From: Azorhizobium oxalatiphilum
Lineage (GTDB): Bacteria > Pseudomonadota > Alphaproteobacteria > Rhizobiales > Xanthobacteraceae
Assembly (NCBI RefSeq): GCF_014635325.1
Contig: NZ_BMCT01000001.1
Coordinates: forward strand, 773,743 to 837,742
DNA length: 64,000 nt
Direction of reading: 5' to 3'
Below the pieces are notes generated by a model. That model was not told the origin of the DNA. It was given only the letters and a program-made list of their open reading frames with translations, and ran no database searches. A program made the translations under genes and the position numbers. Position 1 is the first letter of the stretch; each line of letters starts with the position of its first letter. Shown here piece by piece: positions 42,334-52,935 of this stretch.

Positions 42334-43218
42334 ATGCGAAACTTGCCCCCCTTGAGCGGCCTCCAAGCATTCGAGGCGGCGGCCCGCCATCTGAGTTTCA
42401 CGGAAGCGGCGAAGGAGCTGAATTGCACGCAGGCAGCCGTGAGCCAGCGGGTAAAGGCGCTGGAAAGCTACCTGTCGCGCACGCTTTTCATCCGCAAGTC
42501 CAATACGCTGCAGCTCTCCGAGGTCGGCGAGGCCTATCTGGCGGGCGTGACCGAGGCACTCAATCTGGCCGCCGCCGCCACCGAGGGCCTGCGTGGCCGC
42601 AAGGTGCCGCGGACGGTGGCCATTTCCGCGCCGGTGTCCTTCCTGACCCTATGGATGGCGCCGCGTCTGGAGCATCTGGTGGCGGCGTGTCCGAAAGCCG
42701 AGGTGCGCCTCAACAGCGCCATCTGGACCGACCCGAATGCCGAGATCGCGGATGTGGTGGTGGAAGTGCGCGATGTGGCCGAGGTGGATCCCGCCTGCCC
42801 GCATCTGCCGTGCGAGCGGCTGGATCTGGTCTGCACGCCGGCGATGGCCGAGGCGCTTGGCGCCATGTCCATGCAGCGGGTGCTGCGGGAGGCGCGACTG
42901 ATCCTCATTCAGGGCCGGCACAACATCTGGCGGCGCTGGGCGGACGAGATGGGCGTCAAGCTTGACGGCGAGATGCCGACGCTGAAGGTGGACAATGCCG
43001 TGACCGCGCTGGAGATCGCCGCACAGGGGCTTGGCGTCACGGTGGCCTATTCCACCTATTCGGAACCCTATGTGGCCGCGGGCCGGCTCGCCCGCATCGA
43101 AGGGGCAGGGCTGAACACCAGCCTGTGCCATGTGCTGCTGGGGCCGCCCGGCCAGCCCACATGGCATCCGGCGCATGGTGTCTTCAACTGGCTCAAGGCG
43201 GCGTTTGCCGCGCCCTGA
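42334..43218 (+). CDS. LysR-family transcriptional regulator (GcvA-like)
   Basis: A 294-residue regulator. The N-terminal helix-turn-helix is LPPLSGLQAFEAAARHLSFT then AAKELNCTQAAVSQRVKALE, and the C-terminal LysR substrate domain (about 92-290) contains LILIQGRHNIWRRWAD, a GcvA-type W-x-x-W segment. ATG 42334 is preferred over the TTG one codon earlier. It is divergent from hyuA across a 429-base region with a LysR-like box. GcvA relatives sense glycine-type molecules, which fits a neighbouring sarcosine-to-glycine pathway. Confidence 0.88.
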   Translation: MRNLPPLSGLQAFEAAARHLSFTEAAKELNCTQAAVSQRVKALESYLSRTLFIRKSNTLQLSEVGEAYLAGVTEALNLAAAATEGLRGRKVPRTVAISAPVSFLTLWMAPRLEHLVAACPKAEVRLNSAIWTDPNAEIADVVVEVRDVAEVDPACPHLPCERLDLVCTPAMAEALGAMSMQRVLREARLILIQGRHNIWRRWADEMGVKLDGEMPTLKVDNAVTALEIAAQGLGVTVAYSTYSEPYVAAGRLARIEGAGLNTSLCHVLLGPPGQPTWHPAHGVFNWLKAAFAAP

Positions 43219-43270
43219 ACGACCTCGTCCGGGTGCGGCGAGGTGCGGATCCTGCCGGCGCGCATCGCCA

Positions 43271-44053
43271 TCAGCGCAGTGAGAATTCGCGCTCGAGGCC
43301 GATACCGAGCGTGAACTGGTTGGTGCCGCCCAGAGAGCGGGTCACTGGGCTGTCGGCGGCGTCGCCCGCAAGCCGGTAATAGCCGCCGAAGAGCGTGGTC
43401 GTCCAATGATCCGGAAGCGCATAGGCGAGGGACCCGACCAGCCCGCTGGTGGTGAGGCCACCGGCGGGCGCGAATGCCGAGAGCGAGGGATTCACGAGAC
43501 TGGTTACGGGCGACACGCCGAACATGGTGTTCATGGAGGTCCGGTCGGCGAAGTCCAGCCGTGTCCCCAGAGAATAGGTGAAACTGCCGGCCTCGTGCAC
43601 CCAGTCGACGCCGAGCTTGCCCGTCAGCCCATCGCCTGCACTGACGCCTTGCCGGAGTTCGGCCCGGACCCGGATCGCCTTGTCCAACGGCCAGAATTCC
43701 GCAAACGCGCCAAACTCCGCCGACGAGCCATAGCCGGGCAGCCCGTACAGCACATTGTCGCTCCGCGACGCACGAAGGGAGGCGGTCGGCCCGATGGAGA
43801 TGCCGCCGAACTCGAACAGGGGGATCGAGAAGTCATCATCCGGCGCGCCGAACGTCGCGGGCTCTCCCGCGCGCCGGATGTCGAAGCTCGGCGAAAAATC
43901 CAGACTGGTTTGCTTTGCGCCCGGAAAGCTCGGAGCCACTGCCGTTTGCAGGCCGATGGTAATGATCCATCCTTCGCCGAGCGCCTCCTGCGCGAAGCTC
44001 GGCCCGTCCGCAAGCAGGAAGAGGGCGAAGGCGAGGAGCAGGGGTCGAAGCAC
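43271..44053 (-). CDS. MipA/OmpV-family outer-membrane protein
   Basis: A 260-residue protein with a Sec signal (MLRPLLLAFALFLLADGPSFA) and alternating beta-strand pattern ending in Phe-Ser-Leu-Arg, consistent with an outer-membrane barrel. Segments such as FGAPDDDFSIPLFEFGGISI and LGLEREFSL-like ends fit MipA/OmpV (usual size 240-280). GTG 44053 has AAAGG seven bases upstream and gives a proper signal peptide; the frame is open further up only by chance. Last gene of the eleven-gene operon, 11 bases after the response regulator. MipA homologues respond to antibiotics and polycations and bind murein hydrolases. Confidence 0.78.
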   Translation of the reverse strand: MLRPLLLAFALFLLADGPSFAQEALGEGWIITIGLQTAVAPSFPGAKQTSLDFSPSFDIRRAGEPATFGAPDDDFSIPLFEFGGISIGPTASLRASRSDNVLYGLPGYGSSAEFGAFAEFWPLDKAIRVRAELRQGVSAGDGLTGKLGVDWVHEAGSFTYSLGTRLDFADRTSMNTMFGVSPVTSLVNPSLSAFAPAGGLTTSGLVGSLAYALPDHWTTTLFGGYYRLAGDAADSPVTRSLGGTNQFTLGIGLEREFSLR

Positions 44054-44064
44054 GCGCGAGCCTT

Positions 44065-45447
<1,383 letters not shown>

Positions 45448-45448
45448 C

Positions 45449-47248
45449 TCATCGTTCTCCGTGGGTCGGTGCGGGAACGGCGCCGACGGTAGCGGCTCCG
45501 GTCCCGGCCTCAGCGAGGGGCAGGCGCAGGCTGAAGATGGCCCCGCCATTGGGCGCGTGCCGGTAGGCAATGGTGCCCCCATGGGCCTGCAGGGTGGTCT
45601 GCACCTTGGCGAGGCCGAGGCCGGTGCCGTGGGCCTTGGTGGTGATGAAGGGCTCGAACATGCGTTCGCGCATGTCGTCCGGTACGCCGGGGCCGTTGTC
45701 CTCGACCTCGACCACGGCCATGCCGTCGCATGCCGAGAGGCGGACGATGACGTGCCCGTCCTTCGTCGCGGCATCCATGGCGTTCAGCAGCAGATTGAGG
45801 ATGGCCTGATAGAGGCGGTCGCCGTCGCCATCGACCATCAGGGGACGGTCGGGGAGGACGAGCGCGCTGGTCATGCCGCGCCGGGTCAGCTCCGGTGAGG
45901 CGAAATCGAAGACGGGCCGGACCACGCTGGCGCAGAGGTCCACCGGGCGCCGCTCGCACTGGATGGGGCGCACATAATCGAGCAGGTCCGCCACCATGCG
46001 CTCAATCCGGTTGACCTCGTCCAGCACGAAGCCGAGCAGGCGGTCCTCGGCGGGCGCGGGGGCGCTGCGCTTGCGCACCAGTTCGGTGGAGGTCTTGATA
46101 ATGCCGAGCGGATTGCGGATCTCATGGGCAATCACCGCCGCCGCCTCGCCCAGCGTGGCGAGCTGCGCCCGGTGGCGCATGGTGGCTTCCAGCGACCTCA
46201 GGGTTTCCAGCTGGGCTGTCATGGCATTGAAGCCGTTGGCCAGCTCGTCCATCTCGCGGCCTCCGGGGCGCCGGATGCGCACCTGATAATCGCCGTCCGC
46301 CACCGCCTTCAGGCCGGCGCTGAGATGATGCAGGGGCGCGCTGAGGCGGCGCGAAATGGCGACGCCCACGGCGAGGGACAGCAGGCCTGCGATGGAGGCA
46401 AGAGCCAGGAACAGCCACCACGTGCCCAGCCGCTCGAAAACGGCGGAGGCGCCATCGAGGCGGCAGACGATGATCCCCACCAGCCGGTTGCGGTTGTCGC
46501 GCAGCGCGGCATAGGCGACGGCCGGCCCGGTGCCGAACATGTCGCTCTGGCTGACACTGTCCGTACCGTTCCGAAGTCGTGTGATGACATCCGGCGGCAC
46601 GGTGACGGTGCCGCCGCTGCCGTGCATCATGTCGCGGGCGGCCGTTCCGCCCTCGGTGACTTCCACCAGATGCACTTCCAGCGATCGGATGCTGCCGGGC
46701 GCCTTGAAGAACTTTTCGTCCAGCAGGTCGCCGACGAAGAGGAAATAGTCCGAGCGCCCGATGTGCAGGGCCTGCACGGCGCCGACCATCATGACGGGCT
46801 GGCCGCCGGCCCTGGCGAAGAAGATGGACGTGATCTGCTCGCGCGGGAGGGGCTGGGAGACTTCCAGCTCGCCATTGGCATAGAGGACGGTGCCGGCGGC
46901 ATCATACAGGCGGACATAATCGTAGCCGACCGAGGTCAGCAGGTCGGCATAGGCTTCGAGCGATGCATTGTCCTGCGTGAGGCTTGTCGTGTTCTGTGAG
47001 AGGGCGGCGGCGATGATGGAGGTGGCGTGCCGGGTTTCGTCCTGCGCATCGACCGCCTCATAGGCCATGAACTGGGCGATTTCGCCGATCCATTGATCCA
47101 CATTGCGCTCGAAGGCGCGGGACATGGTCTGCGCGGCGATGAAGCTCGCGATCAGCACCGGGGGCACGCTCACCATCAGAAAGGACAGCGTCAGCTTCGG
47201 CCGCAGCCCGAGCCGCGACCACCAGTTTCGGGAAGCACGGGCTGGCAT
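45449..47248 (-). CDS. Membrane sensor histidine kinase
   Basis: A 599-residue kinase. A first membrane segment (about 20-40) and a second (about 277-298) enclose a periplasmic sensor of about 235 residues of double-Cache-like size. A HAMP domain (about 299-352) leads to the dimerisation domain with phospho-acceptor His375 ([10 protein letters not shown]). The ATPase domain has the N-box [15 protein letters not shown] and GTGLGL. It lies six bases after the DUF2147 gene and one base before its partner regulator. The ligand is probably an external or periplasmic small molecule connected with the operon's product. Confidence 0.88.
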   Translation of the reverse strand: MPARASRNWWSRLGLRPKLTLSFLMVSVPPVLIASFIAAQTMSRAFERNVDQWIGEIAQFMAYEAVDAQDETRHATSIIAAALSQNTTSLTQDNASLEAYADLLTSVGYDYVRLYDAAGTVLYANGELEVSQPLPREQITSIFFARAGGQPVMMVGAVQALHIGRSDYFLFVGDLLDEKFFKAPGSIRSLEVHLVEVTEGGTAARDMMHGSGGTVTVPPDVITRLRNGTDSVSQSDMFGTGPAVAYAALRDNRNRLVGIIVCRLDGASAVFERLGTWWLFLALASIAGLLSLAVGVAISRRLSAPLHHLSAGLKAVADGDYQVRIRRPGGREMDELANGFNAMTAQLETLRSLEATMRHRAQLATLGEAAAVIAHEIRNPLGIIKTSTELVRKRSAPAPAEDRLLGFVLDEVNRIERMVADLLDYVRPIQCERRPVDLCASVVRPVFDFASPELTRRGMTSALVLPDRPLMVDGDGDRLYQAILNLLLNAMDAATKDGHVIVRLSACDGMAVVEVEDNGPGVPDDMRERMFEPFITTKAHGTGLGLAKVQTTLQAHGGTIAYRHAPNGGAIFSLRLPLAEAGTGAATVGAVPAPTHGER

Positions 47249-47254
47249 GCGCCC

Positions 47255-47728
47255 TCAAAGTCCGGTGCTTCCGGCGCCGGGCGCGCAGCGCGGCAGGTCC
47301 ACGGGCGCCCGCCGCCATTTGACCCTTCGCCCGAAGGTCTCGATGCCGACGAAGCCGGTCACGTCCAGCGTGTCCCGCTGGCGCTGGCGGATGGCCACCT
47401 GATAGCGCGTGCCACCCTCGGGGTCGTAGATCCAGCCGCCGTCCATCTGATCCCCATTCCGATGCAGGCTTCCGATGACCGCGAGGCCGCAGAGCGGACG
47501 ATCGCGCAGCCGTGGGTCAGGATTGTGATCATCGCGGGCCGGCTCGCCATCGTCCAGCGGGGACTTCAGCCAGACGATGACCCCGCAAAGCCCTTCGCCG
47601 CAGGTCCGGAACTCGATGGCCGCTTCCCCATCATCGGTTAGCCAGGGGCCGGAAAATTCGCTCCCCGGGGCATAGGCGATGGTGGTCAGTTTCAGCAGGA
47701 AGGTGATGGTGGCGATCATTCCGTGCAT
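47255..47728 (-). CDS. DUF2147-family protein
   Basis: A 157-residue protein with an N-terminal hydrophobic stretch (MIATITFLLKLTTIAYA) that is a likely signal peptide. The remainder has DUF2147 signatures: FSGPWLTDDGEAAIEFRTCG at the start of the mature part, LCGVIVWL, and the late GWIYDPEGGTRYQV and DVTGFVG. Two Cys (C43-, C48-like pair in TCGEGLCG) could form a disulfide. The family is periplasmic and functionally undefined. It overlaps the preceding DMT gene by 13 bases. Confidence 0.75.
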   Translation of the reverse strand: MHGMIATITFLLKLTTIAYAPGSEFSGPWLTDDGEAAIEFRTCGEGLCGVIVWLKSPLDDGEPARDDHNPDPRLRDRPLCGLAVIGSLHRNGDQMDGGWIYDPEGGTRYQVAIRQRQRDTLDVTGFVGIETFGRRVKWRRAPVDLPRCAPGAGSTGL

Positions 47729-48141
47729 GGCAGGTCTTCCTCGGCGCAGGCGCGGCTGGAGGTGTCCTCGGCGGCGGCGATGACGAGGACACCCAGGCAG
47801 ATGAGCAGGATGCCGGTGGCCGGCAGCCAGCCGATCCGCTCGCCGAAGAGGGCCCAGGCCCCCAGCGGCACCGTTACGTAACTCAGGGCCGTGAGTGGAA
47901 AGGCGCGCCCGAGCCCGGCCTGCTGAAGGATGGCGATCCAGAGCACGTAGGTGATGAGATAGCTCAGGGCGGCCACCCAGACGGATGGCATCTGGAAGGC
48001 CGCGACGAGCAGCGCGCCATCAAGCGGCAGCCGGTCGAGATCAAGCGCCGCCGCCTTGAAGGCGAGCTGCGTGCCCGTATCGGCAGCGAGGAATGCGATG
48101 AGGAGTGGCACCGCCACACGGAGGGAAACGGAGCGCGTCAT
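47716..48141 (-). CDS. Small DMT/EamA-type membrane transporter (half-size), copy 2
   Basis: A 141-residue protein with four hydrophobic segments (about 9-30, 40-58, 60-90 and 97-122) and a short acidic tail. The motif GTQLAFKAAA in segment one corresponds to TGQLAFKKGA in the other small transporter of this operon (50196-50588), so the two are paralogues. Size and topology match SMR and ArnE/ArnF-type half-transporters, which work as dimers. It could form a heterodimeric exporter or lipid-intermediate flippase with its paralogue. Confidence 0.75.
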   Translation of the reverse strand: MTRSVSLRVAVPLLIAFLAADTGTQLAFKAAALDLDRLPLDGALLVAAFQMPSVWVAALSYLITYVLWIAILQQAGLGRAFPLTALSYVTVPLGAWALFGERIGWLPATGILLICLGVLVIAAAEDTSSRACAEEDLPCTE

Positions 48142-49349
48142 GCCGTTGCCTTCCGTGCCCGGTGGGCGCGCAGATCCGGATCCCAGCGCGGGAAGGACAG
48201 GAGGGGAGCGGCCAGCCGGACGGCGCCCTGAAGGAGGGGATTGCGGTGCTTCACCATATGGGTGGAGGGCCGCAGCGCGCTGCCAAAGCGCAGCTTGGAC
48301 GCATAGGCGGTCTGTCCGGTCTGGAGATAGCGGCGGCCGATGCTCTGGCAGAAGCGCACGTTCTCGACCCAGCTCAGTGCATAGAGGTCGTGCTCGCGGG
48401 CGAGCGGGTAGCGCATGCCGAGAAACTTGTCGATCACGCGGTCAGTTTCGATGAAGAGCAGGTTGAAGGCCGCGAGGACGCCCGCGACACGATAGCAGGC
48501 GAACGCGACCTGCCCCGGCATCTGGCGGGAGAGCCGCGCGAAATAGTCCTGCGGCAATTCCTCGAAGGCGCCGTAATGGACGTGGCTCTGGGCGCGGGTG
48601 GAGGCGTAGAGATCCGCGATCTCAGCTTCCAGCCCCTCGATATCGCTGCGCCACTCGACGCTCACGGCGTCCTTCCGCTTCAGCTTGCGGCGGATGTCCT
48701 TCCGGGTGGCGGAAGACAGGCGCGCCAGATAGGCATCGAGAGTGCGCGTGTCTTCCAGATCGAGCACTGCAAGCGGCAGGCTGTTGATGGGGGCGTAGCC
48801 CGCCGCTTGCAGGATCGGGCCCACGCGCGCGAAGTCGCTTTGCCCGATGTCCTTGAATGCGATGGCCGCAGCGCCGCGCTGCCGGGCCTCGCGCTCGATG
48901 CCGGTGATCAGGGCCCCGAGGGCCGCGCCCCGTTCCGCCTCGGACAGGCGCGGATGAACCGCCAGCGGGCATTCCTCGGAGAAAGGCGAGCCCACGCCGA
49001 TCAGGCGCCATTCCAGCAGCCCCGGAAACCGGCGTTCGATGCCGTCGCACGCCCTGCCCAGCCATCCCCCCTGAAGGGGCGTGTCCAACCGGTATCCGAC
49101 CTCGAACAGGGGCGCGCCCGCCGCGAAGCCGCGCGCATCGTCCACACGCGCGGCGGACAGGCGGAAGGCCGGCGGCGTGCCGATTTCGCAGGCTCTCAGA
49201 TAGGCCCAGCCCTCCGCCTCGCCCGGCCGACAGGCGGACCAGTCGTGGCGCGGCACGTCCGCCATGCCGGAAACGACCCGGCCCGATGAGGGAGCCGCGC
49301 CGGCCGTCTCCGACGCGCGGAGCATGGGCAGCGCCGTCTCACGCCACAT
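48138..49349 (-). CDS. FemAB/GNAT-like acyl- or aminoacyltransferase
   Basis: A 403-residue protein whose two halves resemble GNAT folds, as in FemAB-like and BioF2-like proteins. The second half contains LDAYLARLSSATRKDIRRKL (about 206-225), AQSHVHYGAFEELPQDYFARL, VAFACYRVAGVLAAFNLLF and the DLYALSWVENVRFCQSIGRR helix, which fit the peptidogalycan/FemAB-like family. Such proteins transfer amino-acyl or acyl groups to envelope or lipid acceptors. It has no membrane segment. It overlaps the hydrolase upstream by 11 bases and the DMT gene downstream by four. The donor and acceptor are unknown. Confidence 0.68.
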   Translation of the reverse strand: MWRETALPMLRASETAGAAPSSGRVVSGMADVPRHDWSACRPGEAEGWAYLRACEIGTPPAFRLSAARVDDARGFAAGAPLFEVGYRLDTPLQGGWLGRACDGIERRFPGLLEWRLIGVGSPFSEECPLAVHPRLSEAERGAALGALITGIEREARQRGAAAIAFKDIGQSDFARVGPILQAAGYAPINSLPLAVLDLEDTRTLDAYLARLSSATRKDIRRKLKRKDAVSVEWRSDIEGLEAEIADLYASTRAQSHVHYGAFEELPQDYFARLSRQMPGQVAFACYRVAGVLAAFNLLFIETDRVIDKFLGMRYPLAREHDLYALSWVENVRFCQSIGRRYLQTGQTAYASKLRFGSALRPSTHMVKHRNPLLQGAVRLAAPLLSFPRWDPDLRAHRARKATA

Positions 49350-50223
49350 GGCAGGCGGCTCCGGTGGTGGGGACAGCGATCGTCTCGTGCGGCCGCCGAT
49401 CCTGCCGCACGGCAGGGGGGATGGCGGTCGTCAGCGTGGCGATGAAGCTCACCACGCGCTCGGTGACGAGATGGCGCTGCCGGTCGAGCGTCACGAGGTG
49501 GTAGCTGTCGTCGAGGATCAGGCAGTCCACGGGGCCGCCGAGGCGGGCCTGCAGCAGGACGGCATTCTTCAGGCTGGCGATGTCGTCATGCCGCGCGTGG
49601 ACGAGTAGGGTGCGCTGGCGGATGGTCGGTAGCAGTGGGCGGATGGTGGCGACGAGACGCCATAGCTCCCGCAGGGCGGGTGCGGGCGTGGCGGTGAGGC
49701 CGGCCACGCCGGAGTTCTGGCGCAGAGCCCGGACGATGATCGCGCGGATGCGCTCGTCCTTCACCCCGTAAGGCTCGCGCTCTTCGAACTGGTAGCGCCG
49801 GCCGATGGGGGTATCGATCAGCAGTCGCAGCAGGAAGCTGTACCAGGGGATCGACCAACCGTCGTAGCGCAGCGTCGGTGCCAGCATGATGAGGCCGCGC
49901 ACCCGCTCGGGCTGGCGGGCTGCGAGCAGAGCCGCCAGCACCGCCCCCATGGACAGGCCGCCGACGAGGACGGTGTCGCAGCTCTGCTCCAGCGTCGCGA
50001 GGGCTTCCAGGACGCTGTCGTACCAGTCCTCGAACGTGGTCGCGGTGAGGTCGTCGGCAGTGCCGCCATGGCCGGCGAGCTGGCAGCACAGCACCGTGTG
50101 TCCGGAGGCGCCGAGCGCGCGGGCCACGTCGCGCATTTCGATGGGCGTGCCTCCGAGGCCGTGGATGAGCAGCACGCCCACCGGGCCGCGTTCGATCATG
50201 AAGCTGCGATCAAGGATGGCCAT
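49339..50223 (-). CDS. Alpha/beta hydrolase, carboxylesterase (Est30-like)
   Basis: A 294-residue soluble hydrolase. LLIHGLGGTPIEMRDVARAL carries the HGxGG oxyanion motif, the nucleophile elbow is GGLSMGAV, an acid lies in HARHDD, and the catalytic His is in DDSYHLVTLD. This set matches Est30/YvaK-type esterases and monoacylglycerol lipases. It overlaps the DMT gene upstream by 28 bases, an unusually long overlap supporting the ATG at 50223. It may hydrolyse an acyl intermediate of the operon's pathway. Confidence 0.8.
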   Translation of the reverse strand: MAILDRSFMIERGPVGVLLIHGLGGTPIEMRDVARALGASGHTVLCCQLAGHGGTADDLTATTFEDWYDSVLEALATLEQSCDTVLVGGLSMGAVLAALLAARQPERVRGLIMLAPTLRYDGWSIPWYSFLLRLLIDTPIGRRYQFEEREPYGVKDERIRAIIVRALRQNSGVAGLTATPAPALRELWRLVATIRPLLPTIRQRTLLVHARHDDIASLKNAVLLQARLGGPVDCLILDDSYHLVTLDRQRHLVTERVVSFIATLTTAIPPAVRQDRRPHETIAVPTTGAACHVA

Positions 50224-50588
50224 GTCGGGTCCCACAGGCTGCCGGCGACGAGCGCGATGCCCGCCATGACGAGAACGGCGCCGGCATACTGGCGGCGGTT
50301 GATGGGCTCGCCGAGCACCAGATGGCTGGCGAGCATGATGCCGATGATGTTGAGGCTGGCGAGCGGGAAGGCGATGCCGAGCGGGGCGATCATCAGCACG
50401 CGGATCCAGATGGCGAACTCCGCGCAATAGATGGCGATGCCGAGCAGCAGCCAGGGCGCGCGGAACAGGGCGACGAGGAAAACCCCGAGGTTGGCCGGCC
50501 GAGGCAGGGTATCGGCACCCTTCTTGAAGGCGAGCTGCCCGGTGACGTCGCAGACCACGGAGAGGGCCAGGAGGAAGAGCATGCTCAT
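50196..50588 (-). CDS. Small DMT/EamA-type membrane transporter (half-size), copy 1
   Basis: A 130-residue protein made of four membrane helices (about 1-18, 33-60, 68-92, 99-120). The first helix contains SVVCDVTGQLAFKKGAD, matching the paralogue at 47716-48141. Late features LGEPINRRQYAGAVLVMAGI are typical of DMT-superfamily halves such as ArnE/F. It overlaps the arginase-like gene by four bases and the esterase by 28. Confidence 0.78.
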   Translation of the reverse strand: MSMLFLLALSVVCDVTGQLAFKKGADTLPRPANLGVFLVALFRAPWLLLGIAIYCAEFAIWIRVLMIAPLGIAFPLASLNIIGIMLASHLVLGEPINRRQYAGAVLVMAGIALVAGSLWDPTWPSLIAAS

Positions 50589-51517
50589 TGCAGCACCTGC
50601 GCCATGTGCCGGAGAATGCGCAGATTGGTGTCGCCATTGATGGCGGCGCCGGTGAAGGTGGAGATGCGCCGCTGGGAGCGGTCGCAGAAGGCGAGGAAGC
50701 GGCGCCACGGGCCGAGCCCGTCAGCTGCCGAATAGTCGCCGCAGACGTCCATGCCGGCGATGGGGCGATGGCGCGCGAAAATGCTGACGGCCTCCAGCAC
50801 CAGAGACAGGCTGAGGCTGCCCTGATCCCAATTGGTCACAGCCTCCTGACGGGACAGCACGTCCTTGTCGAGCGTGACCCACAGCGGGGCATCCGGCAGG
50901 CGCGTGGCGATGGTCTCGATCTGCGCGGGCCAGTCCCCGCCCGACAGGCCGGGCCACGCGAGGCCCCGCCCGCCGGTGCCGTGCGGCGCGCTCACCCCAT
51001 GGGCGCGGAACGCCGAGCCGGCATAGGCGGTGGTGCCCCCGTGGAGCGGGTGGACTTCCAGCCGTCCCTCGCGGATCGGCCGCAGCGCCGCGCCCTTGGC
51101 CTGCGGGGTGCGCAGGTCCTCGCTGTCGGGACCGAGCGTGATGATGCGCAGCACGTCGGGGCGCTCCAGCGCGCGGGCCACCCAGGAGCCGCAATTGAGA
51201 CTGGCGGGCAGGCGGATCCAGTCGGGATGGTTGTCGAAATGGATGATGCTCACGGGGGCGCCGACGCGCTCCACCAGCTTCAGCGTGAGATGGTGGAAAT
51301 CGCCGGAGCCGATGAAATACAGATCGCCGTTCCGGTGGGGGCCGAGCTGGCGGTCCAGCGCGCGGAGCGCGGCCTTTTGCGCCAGCAGGCGAAGCTTCGG
51401 GGCGAGGGCGCGGGCGGCGATGAGATCGCCACCCGCCTGCGCACACGCGGCCACGAACCCGGGCTGAACCGCGAGCGATCCGTCGAGGTCTATGACGCGG
51501 GCGCGCATGACCGTCAC
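50585..51517 (-). CDS. Arginase/agmatinase-fold protein with atypical metal motifs
   Basis: A 310-residue ureohydrolase-fold protein. Expected manganese ligands can be matched: SGDFHH (in place of GGDHS), HFDNHPDW (in place of DAHxD) and TLDKDVL (in place of SxDxDxxDP). It is thus probably metal-binding but distant from true arginases and agmatinases. Known relatives hydrolyse guanidines or formamides, or deacetylate when more distant. The start is GTG 51517, overlapping the aminotransferase stop (GTGA); ATG 51508 is possible. It lies between an aminotransferase and a small transporter, suggesting action on an amine or guanidine. Confidence 0.72.
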   Translation of the reverse strand: MTVMRARVIDLDGSLAVQPGFVAACAQAGGDLIAARALAPKLRLLAQKAALRALDRQLGPHRNGDLYFIGSGDFHHLTLKLVERVGAPVSIIHFDNHPDWIRLPASLNCGSWVARALERPDVLRIITLGPDSEDLRTPQAKGAALRPIREGRLEVHPLHGGTTAYAGSAFRAHGVSAPHGTGGRGLAWPGLSGGDWPAQIETIATRLPDAPLWVTLDKDVLSRQEAVTNWDQGSLSLSLVLEAVSIFARHRPIAGMDVCGDYSAADGLGPWRRFLAFCDRSQRRISTFTGAAINGDTNLRILRHMAQVLQ

Positions 51518-52935
51518 CGGGGCGTGACGCGGGTGAAGAGCTGGTCGAGCAGCGCCAGCGCCATGTCGATCTCCGCATGGGAGATGGTGAGCGCCGGCGC
51601 AACGGTGATGACGTTCTTGTGGTAGCCGCCCACATCGAGCACGAGGCCGTAGCGCTCGCCCTGATAGTCGAGGTCGCCCTTCATGCCCTCGTCCGACATC
51701 AGGTCCACGAGCTTCTTCGACGGCGTGTAGCTGTCGTGCGGCTCGCAGATCTCGATGCGCAAGGCAAGACCGAGCCCGTCCACATCGCCGACGATGGCGT
51801 GCTTCTTCTTCAGCTCCTTGAGCCCTTCGAGGAAGTGCGCGCCCTTCTCCATGACGCTGGCGCCGAAGCCGTCCTCGTTCATGAGCTTCATGGCTTCCAG
51901 CGCCACCGCCGTGCCGAGCGGATTGGCGTTGAAGGTCGAGTGCGTGGAACCGGCGGGGAAGACCTGCGGATTGATCAGCTCTTCACGCGCCCACAGGCCG
52001 GACAGCGGGTTGAGGCCGTTGGTCAGCGCCTTGCCGAACACCAGCACGTCCGGCTGGACACCGAAATGCTCGATCGACCAGAGCTTTCCGGTCCGGTAGA
52101 AGCCCATCTGGATTTCATCCACCACCAGCAGGATGCCGTGCTTGTCGAGCACGCGCTTCAGCTCCGGGAAGAAGTTGGCGGGCGGGATGACATAGCCGCC
52201 GGTGCCCTGGATGGGCTCCACATAGAAAGCGGCATATTCCGACTGGCCGACCTTGGGGTCCCACACGCCGTTATATTCGCTCTCGAACAGGCGCTCGAAC
52301 TTGCGCACGCAGTGGAGGCCGTATTCCTCCTTCGACATGCCGCGCGGGCCACGGAAGTGATATGGAAACTCCACGAACTGCGCGCGCTCGCCGAAATGGC
52401 CGTAGCGGCGGCGGTAACGGTAGGACGAGGTGATGGCGGAGGCGCCCAGCGTGCGGCCGTGATAGCCGCCCTCGAAGGCGAACATCAGGCTCTTGCCGTT
52501 GCTGGCGTTGCGCACCAGCTTCAGGCTGTCCTCGATGGCCTGCGCCCCGCCCACGTTGAAATGCACGCGGCCCTTGCGCCCGAAGCGTTCCTGCGCGCCG
52601 ACCGAAATCTCGGCGGCAAGCTCGATCTTCTCGCGGTGCAGATACTGGCTGGCCACCTGCGGCAGGCGGTTGAGCTGGCGCAACATGGCATCGTTGAGCC
52701 GGGGATTAGCATATCCGAAATTGACCGCCGAATACCACATCTGCAGGTCGAGGAACGGCTTGTCCTCGTCGTCGAACATGAACGAGCCTTCGCAGCGCTC
52801 GAAGATCTTCGGGAACTCGGTGTAATGCACGGTGTCGCCGTGCGAGCAGTAGGCGTTCTCCAGCGCGAGGAGGCGCTCGCGCTCCTCGGTGACGGTGTCG
52901 GGAGCGTCGGCGAGCAGCAGGTTGCGATCAAGCAT
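51514..52935 (-). CDS. Class III (omega-amine) aminotransferase
   Basis: A 473-residue PLP-dependent aminotransferase. The phosphate-binding turn is NVGGAQAIEDSLKL, with EGGYHGRTLGASA (stacking His), VVDEIQMGFYRTGKLW (Asp binding the pyridine N) and the Schiff-base lysine in LVFGKALTNG. The length and motifs fit ornithine, acetylornithine, diaminobutyrate or 4-aminobutyrate-type enzymes; the GGAQAIE variant of GAEAVE is less usual. It overlaps the HAD phosphatase by eight bases. It would move an amino group onto, or off, the metabolite made by this operon. Confidence 0.82.
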   Translation of the reverse strand: MLDRNLLLADAPDTVTEERERLLALENAYCSHGDTVHYTEFPKIFERCEGSFMFDDEDKPFLDLQMWYSAVNFGYANPRLNDAMLRQLNRLPQVASQYLHREKIELAAEISVGAQERFGRKGRVHFNVGGAQAIEDSLKLVRNASNGKSLMFAFEGGYHGRTLGASAITSSYRYRRRYGHFGERAQFVEFPYHFRGPRGMSKEEYGLHCVRKFERLFESEYNGVWDPKVGQSEYAAFYVEPIQGTGGYVIPPANFFPELKRVLDKHGILLVVDEIQMGFYRTGKLWSIEHFGVQPDVLVFGKALTNGLNPLSGLWAREELINPQVFPAGSTHSTFNANPLGTAVALEAMKLMNEDGFGASVMEKGAHFLEGLKELKKKHAIVGDVDGLGLALRIEICEPHDSYTPSKKLVDLMSDEGMKGDLDYQGERYGLVLDVGGYHKNVITVAPALTISHAEIDMALALLDQLFTRVTPR

